64,000 nt of DNA, taken from Marinomonas spartinae. Lineage in GTDB: Bacteria; Pseudomonadota; Gammaproteobacteria; Pseudomonadales; Marinomonadaceae. Shown piece by piece: positions 1 through 11,544 of the stretch (positions are counted from its first letter, which is position 1; each line of letters opens with the position of its first letter). Under the pieces are notes generated by a model, which saw only the letters and a list, made by a program, of their open reading frames with translations, had not been told where the DNA came from and searched no databases. The position numbers and the translations under genes are program-made. Location: NCBI RefSeq assembly GCF_900089775.1, contig NZ_FLOB01000001.1, positions 186,001-250,000 on the forward strand, written 5' to 3'.

Positions 1-1080
1 CAAGTTCGTTTCCAAGAAAATCTGACCATCTGTGATGGAGATTACGTTGGTTGGTACGAAAGCTGATACGTCACCGCCTTGTGTTTCAATGATAGGCAAG
101 GCTGTCAAAGAACCCGTCTGACCTTTCACTTCACCGTTGGTGAACTTCTCAACGTAATCAGCGCTAACGCGAGATGCACGTTCTAGAAGACGAGAGTGGA
201 GGTAGAATACGTCACCAGGGTACGCTTCACGACCCGGTGGACGACGGAGTAGCAATGAGATTTGACGGTAAGCCCAAGCCTGTTTCGTCAAATCATCGTA
301 TACGATCAATGCATCTTCACCACGATCACGGAAGTATTCACCCATGGTACAACCGGTGTAAGGTGCTAGATACAGCATTGCTGCTGGATCAGAGGCACCA
401 GCCACAACCACTGTGGTGTACTCCATTGCGCCTGCTTCTTCAAGCTTGCGAACAACGTTAGCGATAGTCGATTGTTTTTGACCAATCGCTACATACACAC
501 ATTTAATTCCGCTGTCTTTTTGCGCAATGATGGTGTCGATCGCCAATGCGGTTTTACCGACTTGGCGGTCACCGATGATCAACTCACGCTGACCACGACC
601 AACCGGTACCATGGAGTCAACAGCCTTGTAACCTGTTTGGATAGGCTGATCAACACCCTGACGCGCAATAACGCCTGGCGCAACTTTTTCAACCTTATCT
701 GTCATTTGTGCATTGAGCGCGCCTTTGCCATCGATTGGATTACCCAATGCGTCAACAACACGACCAAGCAATTCAGGACCGACAGGTACTTCTAAAATAC
801 GGCCTGTACATTTTACTTTTTGACCTTCTACAAGGTCTTGGTATTGGCCCAGTACTACCGCACCTACAGAGTCACGCTCTAGGTTCAAGGCCATACCGAA
901 AATACCACCAGGGAATTCGATCATTTCCCCGTACATAACATCTGCCAAACCGTGAATCAGAACGATACCGTCTGCCACGCTGACAATTGTGCCCTCATTT
1001 TGGGCATCTGAAGAGACATCAAGGTTCTCGATGCGCTTCTTGATAATCTCGCTGATCTCAGATGGATTCAGTTGCTGCAT
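1..1080 (-). CDS. atpA: ATP synthase F1 alpha subunit, C-terminus cut by window edge
   Basis: The alpha subunit forms the non-catalytic nucleotide-binding half of the F1 hexamer in the cytoplasm. Reading leftwards from the ATG at 1080, an unbroken frame of 360 codons runs off the window. It starts [20 protein letters not shown] and contains the P-loop [13 protein letters not shown] and the segment [16 protein letters not shown], both typical of AtpA. The family is about 513 residues, so roughly 150 C-terminal residues lie outside. It follows atpH after 37 bp and is the last visible gene of the atp operon; atpG, atpD and atpC presumably follow beyond the edge. Identification is secure. Confidence 0.97.
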   Translation of the reverse strand, partial: MQQLNPSEISEIIKKRIENLDVSSDAQNEGTIVSVADGIVLIHGLADVMYGEMIEFPGGIFGMALNLERDSVGAVVLGQYQDLVEGQKVKCTGRILEVPVGPELLGRVVDALGNPIDGKGALNAQMTDKVEKVAPGVIARQGVDQPIQTGYKAVDSMVPVGRGQRELIIGDRQVGKTALAIDTIIAQKDSGIKCVYVAIGQKQSTIANVVRKLEEAGAMEYTTVVVAGASDPAAMLYLAPYTGCTMGEYFRDRGEDALIVYDDLTKQAWAYRQISLLLRRPPGREAYPGDVFYLHSRLLERASRVSADYVEKFTNGEVKGQTGSLTALPIIETQGGDVSAFVPTNVISITDGQIFLETNL

Positions 1081-1117
1081 GCTACATTCCTCAACCCTGG
1101 TTTCAATTTAAGAAACA

Positions 1118-1654
1118 CTAGGAGTTTATCGCCTCGGCCAGTTTCGTCAATTTACCACGAACTGAGCCGTCGATGATTAAGTCACTGGTACGGATAACCA
1201 CGCCACCAATCAGGCTTGCGTCTGTTTCGTTAGTCAAGTTAATCGTACGATCCAACTTCTTCGCTAACGAATCGGCTAATGTCTGTGCTTGTTCTGCTGA
1301 TAACTCAAAAGCAGACGTCAACTTAACATCGACGGCTTTTTCATAGTTCAGTTTGAACTGTTGAAATAATTCAGAAATCGCAGGTAACAAGAGTAAACGC
1401 TTGTTCTCTGCTAGGTTAAGCAAAAATGCCTTACCCTGTTCAGTCGTTATTTCTTCACAAACCTGTGCCAGAGCACTCGCCTTCTCTTGCGCACTAAAAG
1501 CAGGGTTTCCAAGCGCTGTTTTAAGCTTCGGTTCTTTTGTGACAGTCGCTAATATGCTTAGCATATTAGCCCATTCTGCAACATGACCTTGCTCACGAGC
1601 GACTTCAAAAGCTGCTTTGGCGTACGGCCGCGCGACTGTTTTAAGTTCAGCCAT
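1118..1654 (-). CDS. atpH: ATP synthase F1 delta subunit
   Basis: This 178-residue protein is the delta subunit (OSCP equivalent), which links the top of F1 to the b-subunit stalk. It begins MAELKTVARPYAKAAFEVA, a standard AtpH start, and ends with the family's conserved tail (SLIGGVVIRTSDLIIDGSVRG). Length is normal. It lies 11 bp after atpF and 37 bp before atpA on the same strand, the canonical B-E-F-H-A order. The protein is soluble, mostly helical and without membrane segments. Confidence 0.97.
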   Translation of the reverse strand: MAELKTVARPYAKAAFEVAREQGHVAEWANMLSILATVTKEPKLKTALGNPAFSAQEKASALAQVCEEITTEQGKAFLLNLAENKRLLLLPAISELFQQFKLNYEKAVDVKLTSAFELSAEQAQTLADSLAKKLDRTINLTNETDASLIGGVVIRTSDLIIDGSVRGKLTKLAEAINS

Positions 1655-1665
1655 TAGATCCTCGC

Positions 1666-2136
1666 TTAAAGCTCTTTGGCGAGCTGTTCAACGATCTCGC
1701 TGTGTGCTTTTTCGTCAATAGTGGTGCCTAAAATTTTCTCAGCACCCGCAAAAGCAAGAGCAGAAACTTGTGCACGCAATGCTTCTTTGGCACGCACGAC
1801 ATCTTGCTCTATTTCAGCCTGAGCCGCTTCGCGAAGACGCTTGCCATCAGCAATTGCTTGCTCTTTCGACTCATCGATCAATTGGTTAGCACGTTTGTTA
1901 GCTTGTTCGATAATCTCGGCGGCATGTTCCTTGCTCTCACGTAATGTTTGAGCCGCTTTTTCTTCCGCTAACTCTAACTCACGTGCTGCTTGGTTTGCTG
2001 CTTCAAAACTATCCGCAATCTTTTTCTTACGCTCTTCGAGCGCTTGCATTATAGGTGGCCATACATATTTCATGCAGAAGGCGATAAAAATCACAAAAGC
2101 GATTGCTTGGCCTATAATGGTTGCATTGATATTCAT
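1666..2136 (-). CDS. atpF: ATP synthase F0 b subunit
   Basis: The b subunit is the peripheral stalk of ATP synthase. This 156-residue protein has one N-terminal membrane helix (about residues 5-26, [20 protein letters not shown]) ending in the KYVWPP signature. A long charged helical region rich in Ala, Glu, Lys and Arg follows and should form the dimeric coiled coil. Length matches the E. coli protein (156 residues). It sits between atpE and atpH in the operon. Confidence 0.97.
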   Translation of the reverse strand: MNINATIIGQAIAFVIFIAFCMKYVWPPIMQALEERKKKIADSFEAANQAARELELAEEKAAQTLRESKEHAAEIIEQANKRANQLIDESKEQAIADGKRLREAAQAEIEQDVVRAKEALRAQVSALAFAGAEKILGTTIDEKAHSEIVEQLAKEL

Positions 2137-2179
2137 GCCTGTACCTCGTATGTTTGTCCGCTAATGGGGGATTAAAATC

Positions 2180-2422
<243 letters not shown>

Positions 2423-2459
2423 CTATAAACTCAACGTAAAGTACAAATAAAAATCTAAA

Positions 2460-3329
<870 letters not shown>

Positions 3330-3361
3330 TTACTAAACCTCAAATTCTTCTAAGCAATTGT

Positions 3362-3730
3362 TCAATTTTTATGTAAAAAAAATAACACAGCTTGTGTTAT
3401 TACAAAGCTTGCCAATAAAGTAAAGGCTGTTAGTTTCAACAGCCCGAATCCCAATGCAAACATGATGAGAGTCCAACACCACCTCTCAATCATACAGCGG
3501 TATACTTTATTTAAATCTTTTCTTGGATCCGATTTGGCTGCTTTCGCAGCACGAACAAGATGCCATTTCTGTAACAACGAATTTCCTATGGCAATCGAGC
3601 CACCAAAAATCGCCGCCAGTGCATTTTCGGTCCCATGTACCCCATAAAACAATGCAACTAATACGGCTAAGACTAATACCTGAGAAACCAGTAGCTTATT
3701 GATAAGCTTTGTATTTAATCTTCTATCCAT
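3362..3730 (-). CDS. atpI: ATP synthase accessory protein I
   Basis: This is the small, poorly conserved first gene of many atp operons, implicated in c-ring assembly and/or Mg2+ uptake (family knowledge). The 122-residue product has about four hydrophobic stretches, including LLVSQVLVLAVLVALFYGVH near the N-terminus and a hydrophobic C-terminal half. The call rests on this pattern together with its position immediately upstream of atpB and downstream of a strong promoter. Confidence 0.9.
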   Translation of the reverse strand: MDRRLNTKLINKLLVSQVLVLAVLVALFYGVHGTENALAAIFGGSIAIGNSLLQKWHLVRAAKAAKSDPRKDLNKVYRCMIERWCWTLIMFALGFGLLKLTAFTLLASFVITQAVLFFLHKN

Positions 3731-3793
3731 CAGGCTTTAGCACCATCCGCAGTGAGTCGTTGCAATTGCACCATGATGAGACAAACATGCGCC

Positions 3794-3821
3794 ATTATAG
3801 TTCGATAACCAATAGGGTCAA
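3794..3821 (-). promoter_or_regulatory. sigma70-type promoter of the atp operon
   Basis: On the minus strand TTGACC (3821-3816) is separated by 16 bp from a perfect TATAAT (3799-3794), about 64 bp upstream of the atpI start. It is the best sigma70 match in the 302-bp gap between parB and atpI and points into the atp operon. The call comes from sequence alone. Confidence 0.65.
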
Positions 3822-4032
3822 TCTTTAATTATTGCTTACACTAACCTTACATTTGTAGCAAAGCGTTAGAACATATGAATTCATGTCACAAATATTAAGG
3901 ATGAGTAAATGCACAATTAAAAATCCGACGCATTATATGGGTAATATAAACGATGATCAACTTAAACCGATGTCAAAAAACACTCTCTGATTAAGAAGTT
4001 CAAGCAATGTTGTCGACTATAATCGGGCCAAT

Positions 4033-4917
4033 TTATTTTTTCGAGAACAGTTCAGTTATCAATAATTCAAGGTGTTCAGGGTTACGATATTCGATCACCA
4101 CCTTACCTTTTCCCTTTGCAGAAGGCTGAATTTTGACGGAAGCATTGATTTTTTGGCTAATTCGTTCCGCTTCAGCGCTTAAGTCAGGCAATTCAGGAAC
4201 GGCTTTATCTTCTTTAATTGGCGATTGATAGCTTTTGACTAGACGCTCCGTTTCACGAACAGATAACGACTTTGTAACAACTTGTGAAGCGGCTTGAATT
4301 TGTTTGTCTTGCTCTAAAGGTAACAGCGCTCTGGCGTGACCCATTTCAATGTCGCCATGCTCTAATAAGCGACGAACTTCCGGCGACAACCCAAGCAAGC
4401 GGAGTAAATTGGCGACCGTAGAGCGGGATTTCCCCACAGTATCCGCAACTTCTTGTTGAGTCAGATGAAAGTCTTCAATCAAACGCTGCAGAGCTAACGC
4501 TTCTTCAACCGGGTTGAGGTCTTCACGTTGAATGTTCTCAATGAGGGCAAGCACAACAGCATCAGAGTCTCCTACATGACGAATAATGACTGGGACTTGA
4601 GTTAATTCAGCTAATTTAGCAGCACGCCAGCGACGTTCACCCGCAATAATTTCATATTGGTTAGTACCATTAGGGCGAACCACAATAGGCTGCATAATCC
4701 CTTGATTACGAATCGATACCGCCAATTCATCCAAGTGGGCAGGGTTCATATCACGACGGGGTTGAAACTTACCCTTAGAGAGCCATTCAACCGGTAAATA
4801 AGTCAGGCCTTTAATAGCCTCACTGTGCTCAGATAACTCAACGCTATCGGTCGGCGCTTTTTGTGGTGCCAGTAAAGCGTCTAGACCACGACCTAAGCCT
4901 CTTTTTTTCATCGTCAT
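4033..4917 (-). CDS. parB: chromosome-partitioning protein ParB (CTPase, parS-binding)
   Basis: ParB loads at parS sites, spreads as a CTP-dependent clamp and drives origin segregation with ParA. The 294-residue protein starts MTMKKRGLGRGLDALL; the second Met (4911) may be the true start. It has the ParB N-terminal CTPase motif GERRWRAAKLA with ENIQREDLNPVEEALA, then a helix-turn-helix (LTQQEVADTVGKSRSTVANLLRLL) and a C-terminal dimerisation domain. It follows parA by 45 bp. A matching parS site lies in rsmB at 61320. Confidence 0.96.
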   Translation of the reverse strand: MTMKKRGLGRGLDALLAPQKAPTDSVELSEHSEAIKGLTYLPVEWLSKGKFQPRRDMNPAHLDELAVSIRNQGIMQPIVVRPNGTNQYEIIAGERRWRAAKLAELTQVPVIIRHVGDSDAVVLALIENIQREDLNPVEEALALQRLIEDFHLTQQEVADTVGKSRSTVANLLRLLGLSPEVRRLLEHGDIEMGHARALLPLEQDKQIQAASQVVTKSLSVRETERLVKSYQSPIKEDKAVPELPDLSAEAERISQKINASVKIQPSAKGKGKVVIEYRNPEHLELLITELFSKK

Positions 4918-4962
4918 GTTTTAACCCTAATAGAAATAAGATCTTACTTGTTTTGCGTATTA

Positions 4963-5745
4963 TCACGCAGAGCATTTACGGATAAATTCGCCAGCTAAGG
5001 CAAGGTAAGCAATGGCACCACGGGAGTCTTTTTCGTAATGTAGAACAGGTAACCCGTAACTTGGCGCTTCAGCAAGACGTATATTACGAGGTATCACAGT
5101 ATCATACACCTTAGAGCCGAAATGTTTTTGTAATTGGCCCGATACATCGTGGGTCAAACTCGGGCGAGGATCATACATGGTTCTTAGAATCCCCTCAATT
5201 TCTAGTGACGGATTTAAGGCATGGGCAATACGCTCAATAGTTTGCAATAGCGCCGTTAATCCCTCTAGAGCATAATATTCACACTGAACAGGAATTAATA
5301 CCCCCTGAGAGGCGGCCAAGGCATTGACCGTCAACATATTCAGTGCCGGAGGACAATCAAGCAGAATGAAGTCGAAGTCATTATCCACCTCATACAATCC
5401 CGCTCTTAAACGCGTTTCCTTGCTGGGTAGATCTAGCAAGGCGACTTCGGCGCCTGTTAAATCACCATTAGCAGGCAACACCCAATACTGACCAGGATTA
5501 GCCGTCTCTTCCATAACCGGTTTCATAACGTCTTTGACGCCATGGGTCCCCACTAAAACATCAAAGACGCTCGTCTCAAGCTCTTCTTTAATGAGCCCAC
5601 TGCCAGTCGTGGCATTGCCCTGCGGATCAAGGTCGATTAAAAGCACACGTCGCTTCATCGCAGCCAATGAGGCAGCGAGGTTAACACAGGTCGTGGTTTT
5701 ACCCACTCCCCCTTTTTGATTCGTGACTGCGATTATTCTCGCCAT
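4963..5745 (-). CDS. parA: chromosome-partitioning ATPase ParA (Soj)
   Basis: ParA is the Walker-type ATPase that binds DNA non-specifically and pulls ParB-parS complexes apart. The start chosen is the ATG at 5745 (MARIIAVTNQKGG), 260 residues. It is preceded by AAGGA at good spacing and lies 4 bp after the rsmG stop; a longer reading to 5805 would overlap rsmG and add 20 residues not typical of the family. The deviant Walker A (KGGVGKTT) follows immediately, then LLIDLDPQGNATTG and the LLDCPPALN Walker B. It is co-oriented with rsmG and parB. Confidence 0.96.
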   Translation of the reverse strand: MARIIAVTNQKGGVGKTTTCVNLAASLAAMKRRVLLIDLDPQGNATTGSGLIKEELETSVFDVLVGTHGVKDVMKPVMEETANPGQYWVLPANGDLTGAEVALLDLPSKETRLRAGLYEVDNDFDFILLDCPPALNMLTVNALAASQGVLIPVQCEYYALEGLTALLQTIERIAHALNPSLEIEGILRTMYDPRPSLTHDVSGQLQKHFGSKVYDTVIPRNIRLAEAPSYGLPVLHYEKDSRGAIAYLALAGEFIRKCSA

Positions 5746-5749
5746 GCTA

Positions 5750-6388
5750 TTATCCTTTACGCACCATAATGACCATATGACGTTCCGCCTGAATATTCGG
5801 TACATTCAGTGATTTAATGTCAACAACTTCCACTTCAGAAGGCAAATCAGCAAGCTCTTTATCTGGGTGTACCCCTTTCATAGCTAAAAAATCACCTGTG
5901 TCCTTAGGTAGTGGTAAGGTCCAGTTTATCATGTCTTGTAATGAAGCAAAGGCTCGTGAAATAACATGATCGTACTCACCTTGATGTGCGTGTTTTTCAA
6001 CTCGCTCATTAGCAACTGTAACATTATCAATGCCCAGCTCCATTTTTACCTGAGTTAAAAAACGGGTTTTTTTGCCATTACTGTCTAGTAAAGTAAAGTG
6101 CTTTTCAGGGTAACAAATAGCAAGCACCATACCAGGTAACCCAGGTCCTGTCCCTACATCAATAATACGTCCACCTTTAATAAAAGGCAGTGTGGCCAGA
6201 CTATCTAATAAATGCAATGAGATCATTTGATCAACATCACGGATTGCCGTGAGGTTGTATGCCTTATTCCATTTTTGCAACATGGCAAGGTAGTCTACTA
6301 GGGTCTGAATGGTCTTATCAGATAAATGGGCGCCCATTTGTAGGGCGCCTTTTTGAATGGCAGCAAAATGTGTCACAGTCGAATCCAA
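5750..6388 (-). CDS. rsmG: 16S rRNA (guanine527-N7)-methyltransferase RsmG (GidB)
   Basis: RsmG methylates N7 of G527 in 16S rRNA using S-adenosylmethionine. The 212-residue protein has the signature LQKWNKAYNLTAIRD, the SAM-binding loop IIDVGTGPGLPGMVLAI and RAFASLQDMINW. Length is normal for the family (about 207-215). It lies 27 bp after mnmG and 4 bp before parA, the classical gidA-gidB-parA-parB order. Confidence 0.96.
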   Translation of the reverse strand: MDSTVTHFAAIQKGALQMGAHLSDKTIQTLVDYLAMLQKWNKAYNLTAIRDVDQMISLHLLDSLATLPFIKGGRIIDVGTGPGLPGMVLAICYPEKHFTLLDSNGKKTRFLTQVKMELGIDNVTVANERVEKHAHQGEYDHVISRAFASLQDMINWTLPLPKDTGDFLAMKGVHPDKELADLPSEVEVVDIKSLNVPNIQAERHMVIMVRKG

Positions 6389-6415
6389 ATTAATCGGCGT
6401 TATCGGCTGTAGATT

Positions 6416-8305
6416 CTAGGCACTTTTGCGTGTAATCGCACGTTTTTTCAAGTGAATTAATAGTAAGGATACTGCAGCGGGGGTGACACCTTGGATTCGA
6501 GACGCCGCAGCGAGCGTGGCAGGCCGTGCCTGAACCAACTTTTGCTTAATTTCATTCGACAGACCTTCCATATTAGAATAATCCAAATCTTCAGGTAGTG
6601 GCGTATTCTCTTGACGACGCAAACGTTCAATATCTTCCGCTTGACGGGAAATATAACCTGCGTATTTCACGGCAATCTGAACTTGTTCGGAGACTTGCTC
6701 ATCAACCACATCGTCAGGCGCGTTTTTCAGATGAGCAATGTCGGCATATACCACGCCTGGGCGCTTCAATAAATCCAACAAACTGTACTCATGGGAAATT
6801 GGTGTTTCCAATTTTGGATTGATAGCTTCAGCCTCAGGAGAGTTTGGCACGATCCAGCTGGACTTAAGACGCTGAGTTTCCAATTCAATGGCTTCGCGTT
6901 TTTTACAAAATGCCGCCCAACGCTCATCCGATACCAAGCCAAGTTCACGACCTTTTTCGGTTAACCGCATATCCGCATTGTCTTCACGAAGAATCAAACG
7001 ATACTCCGCACGACTGGTAAACATACGATAGGGTTCTTTTGTACCCATTGAAATCAGATCATCGACAAGCACACCTAAATAAGCTTCGTCACGACGGGGT
7101 GTCCAAGCTTCTTTGTCCTGCGCCAATAAGGCAGCGTTTAAGCCCGCCAATAAACCTTGAGCACCCGCCTCCTCGTAACCCGTTGTGCCATTAATCTGCC
7201 CAGCAAAGAACAAACTAGGCATATGTTTGGTTTCTAAGGAGTATTTCAAATCTTGTGGATTGAAATAATCGTATTCAATCGCATAGCCTGGACGAATGAT
7301 ATGTGCATTCTCCATGCCTTTCATGGAACGGACCAATTCAATTTGTACGTCAAATGGCAAAGAAGTAGAAATGCCATTCGGATACAGTTCGTGGGTCGTT
7401 AAGCCTTCCGGTTCAATGAAGATCTGATGAGAGTTTTTATCCGCAAAACGCACAATTTTATCTTCAATAGATGGACAATAACGCGGCCCTACCCCTTCAA
7501 TCACTCCGGTATACATCGGCGAACGATCCATACCCGCACGAATGATATCGTGGGTTCGTTCATTAGTATGGGTAATAAAGCAATTGATTTGACGTGGGTG
7601 CATCTCTCGATTCCCCATATATGACATCACAGGCGTTATGTCATCACCAGGTTGCTCTTGCATTTGGCTAAAGTCGACAGAACGCGCATCAATTCGTGGG
7701 GGCGTCCCCGTTTTCAGTCGGTCGACACGAAATGGCAATGCACGAAGTTTTTCCGCTAAGCCAATGGATGGTGGATCACCTGCTCGACCGCCAGAATGGT
7801 TTTGCAAGCCAACATGAATGACGCCACCTAAAAAAGTACCCGCCGTTAACACAACCGTTTTACTATTAAAACGAATACCTGTTTGCGTAATGACACCGCG
7901 AGCAGCACCATTTTCAACAATCAGGTCTTCTGCTGATTGTTGAAATAACCAAAGATTTTCTTGGTTTTCCAATTGGTAACGAATGGCTGCTTTATAAAGA
8001 ATACGGTCAGCTTGAGCGCGAGTGGCTCGAACAGCGGGTCCTTTACGAGAATTCAGTGTACGAAACTGAATACCCGCTTTATCAATGGCAAGAGCCATCG
8101 CGCCATCCAAAGCATCAATTTCTTTTACTAGGTGCGACTTCCCAATACCACCAATGGCTGGGTTACAGGACATTTGTCCTAATGTTTCAATGTTGTGTGA
8201 CAATAAAAGTGTTTTCACACCCATACGAGCTGCTGCTAAAGCGGCTTCTGTGCCGGCATGACCACCACCAACCACAATCACATCAAAGCGACTTGGGAAA
8301 TCCAC
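6416..8305 (-). CDS. mnmG: tRNA uridine-5-carboxymethylaminomethyl modification enzyme MnmG (GidA)
   Basis: MnmG, with MnmE, installs the (carboxymethyl)aminomethyl group on the wobble uridine U34 of several tRNAs using FAD and methylene-tetrahydrofolate. The 629-residue protein starts with the FAD dinucleotide-binding motif [21 protein letters not shown] and contains [21 protein letters not shown] and RLKTGTPPR. The start codon is GTG at 8305, preceded by GAGG. It is separated here by about 26 kb from its partner mnmE, to which it is often closer. Confidence 0.97.
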   Translation of the reverse strand: MDFPSRFDVIVVGGGHAGTEAALAAARMGVKTLLLSHNIETLGQMSCNPAIGGIGKSHLVKEIDALDGAMALAIDKAGIQFRTLNSRKGPAVRATRAQADRILYKAAIRYQLENQENLWLFQQSAEDLIVENGAARGVITQTGIRFNSKTVVLTAGTFLGGVIHVGLQNHSGGRAGDPPSIGLAEKLRALPFRVDRLKTGTPPRIDARSVDFSQMQEQPGDDITPVMSYMGNREMHPRQINCFITHTNERTHDIIRAGMDRSPMYTGVIEGVGPRYCPSIEDKIVRFADKNSHQIFIEPEGLTTHELYPNGISTSLPFDVQIELVRSMKGMENAHIIRPGYAIEYDYFNPQDLKYSLETKHMPSLFFAGQINGTTGYEEAGAQGLLAGLNAALLAQDKEAWTPRRDEAYLGVLVDDLISMGTKEPYRMFTSRAEYRLILREDNADMRLTEKGRELGLVSDERWAAFCKKREAIELETQRLKSSWIVPNSPEAEAINPKLETPISHEYSLLDLLKRPGVVYADIAHLKNAPDDVVDEQVSEQVQIAVKYAGYISRQAEDIERLRRQENTPLPEDLDYSNMEGLSNEIKQKLVQARPATLAAASRIQGVTPAAVSLLLIHLKKRAITRKSA

Positions 8306-9256
8306 GGGAACCTCGGTATTGCTAATAAATAAATGACTAATGAATAAAAAACGAACAGATTCGATAAGGTGGCCTAGTATATCGGCTAATTTTGAAAAAG
8401 AAAGGGAGACAATCGACTATTCCCCGGTCATCAATATTAATAAAATCATTATGTATATATGGTTTTTATGTTAGTTATGTTTATATAGCACCCCTATTTT
8501 TGTTAACAAGTCATAAAAATCTATATTTTTCATAATGTTGTAAACTTTAAATCTTGTGAATTTATAGTCTATTTTCCTGTTATGGGAATAGGCTGAACTT
8601 GTGAATAACTTGCTTACTTATACACTGCCGTCTTTTTTATGCTGAGTTGTTAAAAACTGTGCAAAACTTCTTATTCATCTATCACCATAGTTATCAACAG
8701 TCGATAAAAAAGCCTTTTTTGTTATGTTTGTATTGATTTTTAATAGTTTTTTTTGGTAATCCACAGGTTGATTTTGGCTTGTTAGTAAAAAACAGTCCAC
8801 AGGAGGAAAAATAAAATTTTTTTTAACTTCCACATTTCCTCAAAAAAATAATGTGAATAAATTTGCTGTCAACAGGTTGACATGGGATAAGTTTGATCTG
8901 TGCATAAGTATTTTTAACGCAAAAATCACTTTCTTGTGGGTAACTAAATAGTTGTTTGATGTGCGTTTCTCGATGTCGTGGGGGATCTTTACTCGTTGTT
9001 CAATGAGTGAAGGCGAAAAAGATAGGGGTCTATCACCTCATCTGATTGCTCACGGGAAAAACCATTATAGATCTAGATAACAAGTGTACTTAATTAATAC
9101 TCTTCTCCTTCTGGGTGAAGAAGTACTTTGCTTGGTGTACAGTGGATTACTTAAGAAGTGTTGGCAGGCTTGCCATAAAATACATGCTGTTTTGTTAACG
9201 GATTTTTATTTGACTTGTGCTAACTAGCACCGTACTGACAGACCGTTAAACAGAAC
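8306..9256. other. AT-rich intergenic region with DnaA boxes: candidate or accessory oriC
   Basis: This stretch of nearly 1 kb beside mnmG has no credible gene. Perfect TTATNCACA DnaA boxes (either strand) are at 8600-8608, 8852-8860 and 8899-8907. One-mismatch boxes are at 8618-8626, 8691-8699, 8757-8765 and 8935-8943. The part around 8440-8580 is very AT-rich and could be an unwinding element. E. coli oriC lies beside gidA, which supports an origin role, but the rpmH-dnaA gap in this window holds a denser cluster. Confidence 0.55.
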
Positions 9257-9289
9257 AAAAAAAGCGCCTAGTTGAAGTAGGCGCTTTTT
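9257..9289 (-). terminator. intrinsic terminator after the aldehyde reductase gene
   Basis: A hairpin with arms AAAGCGCCTA (9261-9270) and TAGGCGCTTT (9278-9287) and a 7-nt loop is flanked by A and T runs, so it can work in both directions. It sits just beyond the stop codon at 9317. Confidence 0.85.
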
Positions 9290-9316
9290 ACTATAAGACG
9301 TTATAAAGCTTAGATA

Positions 9317-10372
9317 TTAGGCATCTTTCAAACTTTTCATATCAATGATAAAACGGTATTTCACATCGCCTTTTTTCATACGTTGATAAGCTTCATTAAT
9401 GTCTTGGATGTTGATCATCTCTGCATCACACTCGATATTGTGTTCCGCACAGAAATTCAACATTTCTTGTGTTTCGGCGATTCCACCAATTAACGAACCA
9501 GTAAGGATACGTCGCTTCATGACCAAGTTTCCAGCATGAACCGGTGGTTCAACAGGTTCAATAAGACCGACAAGAATGTGTGTGCCGTCGACTTTTAAAA
9601 CACTAAGATAAGGGTTGAGATCGTGCTGTACTGGAATGGTATCCAGCAAATAGTCAAACGTCATCGCAGCGGCTTTCATTTGAGCTTCGTCGGTTGACAC
9701 GATGACGTGATCGGCTCCTTGTCTTTTTGCTTCGGCGATTTTGCTTTCGGAGCGAGTGAAAATGGTGACTTCAGCACCGAAGGCTTTGGCAAATTTTACG
9801 CCCATATGACCTAAACCACCCATACCTAAGACGCCTACTTTATCCCCTGCTTTGATGCCATTATGACGAAGTGGTGAGTAAGTGGTGATGCCTGCACATA
9901 ATAAAGGGGCCGCTTTACTTAGCTCTAAAGTTTCTGGAATGGATAGAACGAACTTTTCACGTACCACGATGTGGTCAGAATAGCCGCCATAAGTGAGTGT
10001 GCTATCAATCAGATCATGACCACCGTAGGTGCCCACAGCGCCATTGTCACAATATTGTTCTAAGTCTGCGGCACAATGGGCACAGTGCTGACAAGAATCG
10101 ACCATGCAGCCTACTCCGACAATGTCCCCTATTTTATATTGGCTCACTTTATTGCCGACTGCCGTGACTTTGCCGATGATCTCATGACCAGGTACAACGG
10201 GGTATTCACTTGGCCCCCAATCACTTTCGACGGTATGGATATCTGAGTGACAAACACCGCAGTAAAGAATATCAATATTCACGTCGTCTTCACGTAATGT
10301 GCGTCGTTCAAAAGTAAAAGGTGCTAAAGGTGTCGTTGCGGATGTCGCAGCGTAAGCTTTTGCTTGACTCAT
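9317..10372 (-). CDS. yahK: zinc-dependent NAD(P)H aldehyde reductase / alcohol dehydrogenase (YahK-like)
   Basis: A medium-chain zinc alcohol dehydrogenase of 351 residues, closest in appearance to E. coli YahK, which reduces many aldehydes with NADPH. Visible motifs are the catalytic zinc site YCGVCHSDIH and GHEIIGKV, the structural zinc cysteines CMVDSCQHCAHC, and the nucleotide-binding GVLGMGGLGHMGVKFAKAFG. Near the C-terminus GDVKYRFIIDM also matches YahK. An AraC-type regulator is divergent from it, and the 170-bp gap is likely a shared control region. The physiological substrate is not evident. Confidence 0.88.
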   Translation of the reverse strand: MSQAKAYAATSATTPLAPFTFERRTLREDDVNIDILYCGVCHSDIHTVESDWGPSEYPVVPGHEIIGKVTAVGNKVSQYKIGDIVGVGCMVDSCQHCAHCAADLEQYCDNGAVGTYGGHDLIDSTLTYGGYSDHIVVREKFVLSIPETLELSKAAPLLCAGITTYSPLRHNGIKAGDKVGVLGMGGLGHMGVKFAKAFGAEVTIFTRSESKIAEAKRQGADHVIVSTDEAQMKAAAMTFDYLLDTIPVQHDLNPYLSVLKVDGTHILVGLIEPVEPPVHAGNLVMKRRILTGSLIGGIAETQEMLNFCAEHNIECDAEMINIQDINEAYQRMKKGDVKYRFIIDMKSLKDA

Positions 10373-10542
10373 TACCTAACTCCTAGTCTGTTAGTGTATG
10401 TCTTAATGTGCTCTCAGTGTAGGGTATATAGAGGAGATTATTGTTATACAATTCTGGTAGTATTTTGCCTATTCCTCCAAAAAAGCTGAACTCTTTATTT
10501 CCTACACAATATTTGCCCGATATCTTATATAAGTGACTTTAA

Positions 10543-11436
10543 ATGATGATAGCGCCAGAAAAACAGAGCAGTTTAGTGGACCTACTGCGACCTATCGCCT
10601 CTTTAGAAGGCATCAGAAGCAGTCTTATTGATCAGGTTCGTTTGATAAAATGCTCTAGAACGATTCCTCGTAGCCCGCTGATGTATCAACCCAGTTTGAC
10701 CATCATTGCACAAGGGAAAAAAGTGGGATATTTAGGAGAGCGAGAGATTCATTACAATTCGGGACATTACTTGGTACAAACCCTGCCTTTGCCTTTTGAA
10801 TGTGAAACCTTTGCTACCGTAGATGAACCGTTATTAGGTTTATCCATTCTTATTGACCCGTCTATGTTAGCGGAGCTGGTGGTGGATCCCGTGGAAATCG
10901 ACCCTCACAAAAAGGCTTCCTGTTCTCCTATGGCGTCTGTGGCCATGAGTAATGGAATGCAAGAAGCCGTTATACGGCTTGTACGTGCACTACACGATGA
11001 AACCACGGCAAAAATGATGGGAACTAGCCGAGTGCGAGAAGTGATCTTTGAAGCGTTACAAAGCTCTCAAGGGGACGCCATTCGGGCACTGGTGGCCAAT
11101 CAAGGACTGTTTTCTCGTATTGTGTTGGCGCTTAAGCAAATGCATACCGAGCTAGATCAGGAAATACGGGTTGAGCAATTGGCAGAGAATGCCAATATGA
11201 GTGCGTCGAGTTTTCACCACCATTTTAAAAGCATAACGGGTTCTTCTCCTTTGCAATACTTAAAGCGTTTACGTCTTTTAAAGGCACAAATGTTGTTAAA
11301 TCAAGGGTTATTAAGTGTTGGACTGGTGTCTTTCGAGGTGGGCTATAAAAGCGTCCAGCAATTTAGCCGCGATTATAAACGCTACTTTGGTGTGTCTCCT
11401 ACCAAAGACAAATTAAGAGAAAATACAGTGGTATAA
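10543..11436 (+). CDS. AraC-family transcriptional regulator (YqhC-like)
   Basis: A 297-residue activator. The N-terminal half has the AraC-N ligand domain (QPSLTIIAQGKKVGYLGERE, with a cupin-like region), and the C-terminal 100 residues hold two helix-turn-helix motifs (RVEQLAENANMSASSFHHHFK and SVGLVSFEVGYKSVQQFSRDY). E. coli YqhC, of the same architecture, activates an aldehyde reductase gene. The divergent neighbour here is an aldehyde reductase, so I infer an aldehyde-responsive activator of that gene. Confidence 0.85.
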   Translation: MMIAPEKQSSLVDLLRPIASLEGIRSSLIDQVRLIKCSRTIPRSPLMYQPSLTIIAQGKKVGYLGEREIHYNSGHYLVQTLPLPFECETFATVDEPLLGLSILIDPSMLAELVVDPVEIDPHKKASCSPMASVAMSNGMQEAVIRLVRALHDETTAKMMGTSRVREVIFEALQSSQGDAIRALVANQGLFSRIVLALKQMHTELDQEIRVEQLAENANMSASSFHHHFKSITGSSPLQYLKRLRLLKAQMLLNQGLLSVGLVSFEVGYKSVQQFSRDYKRYFGVSPTKDKLRENTVV

Positions 11437-11480
11437 AACAATAGGTGTCGATCGGATTCTTAATGTCTGCATTAACTTTC

Positions 11481-11509
11481 TTGAATTTAATAGACGAGTG
11501 GTCTAAATT
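11481..11509 (+). promoter_or_regulatory. acuR promoter overlapped by AcuR-type operator
   Basis: TTGAAT (11481-11486) and TAAATT (11504-11509) are 17 bp apart. The inverted repeat TAGAC-N5-GTCTA at 11491-11505 fills the spacer. The same repeat occurs before acuI at 12261, so binding here would be autorepression. Confidence 0.6.
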
Positions 11510-11544
11510 AATGCCTATCATATACCATTGTTAGGAATAAGAAT

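Noticed and set aside
5746..5805. Longer ParA N-terminus (20 extra residues)
   Set aside because: It would overlap rsmG by 56 bp; the ATG at 5745 has an AAGGA at good spacing and matches the family start.
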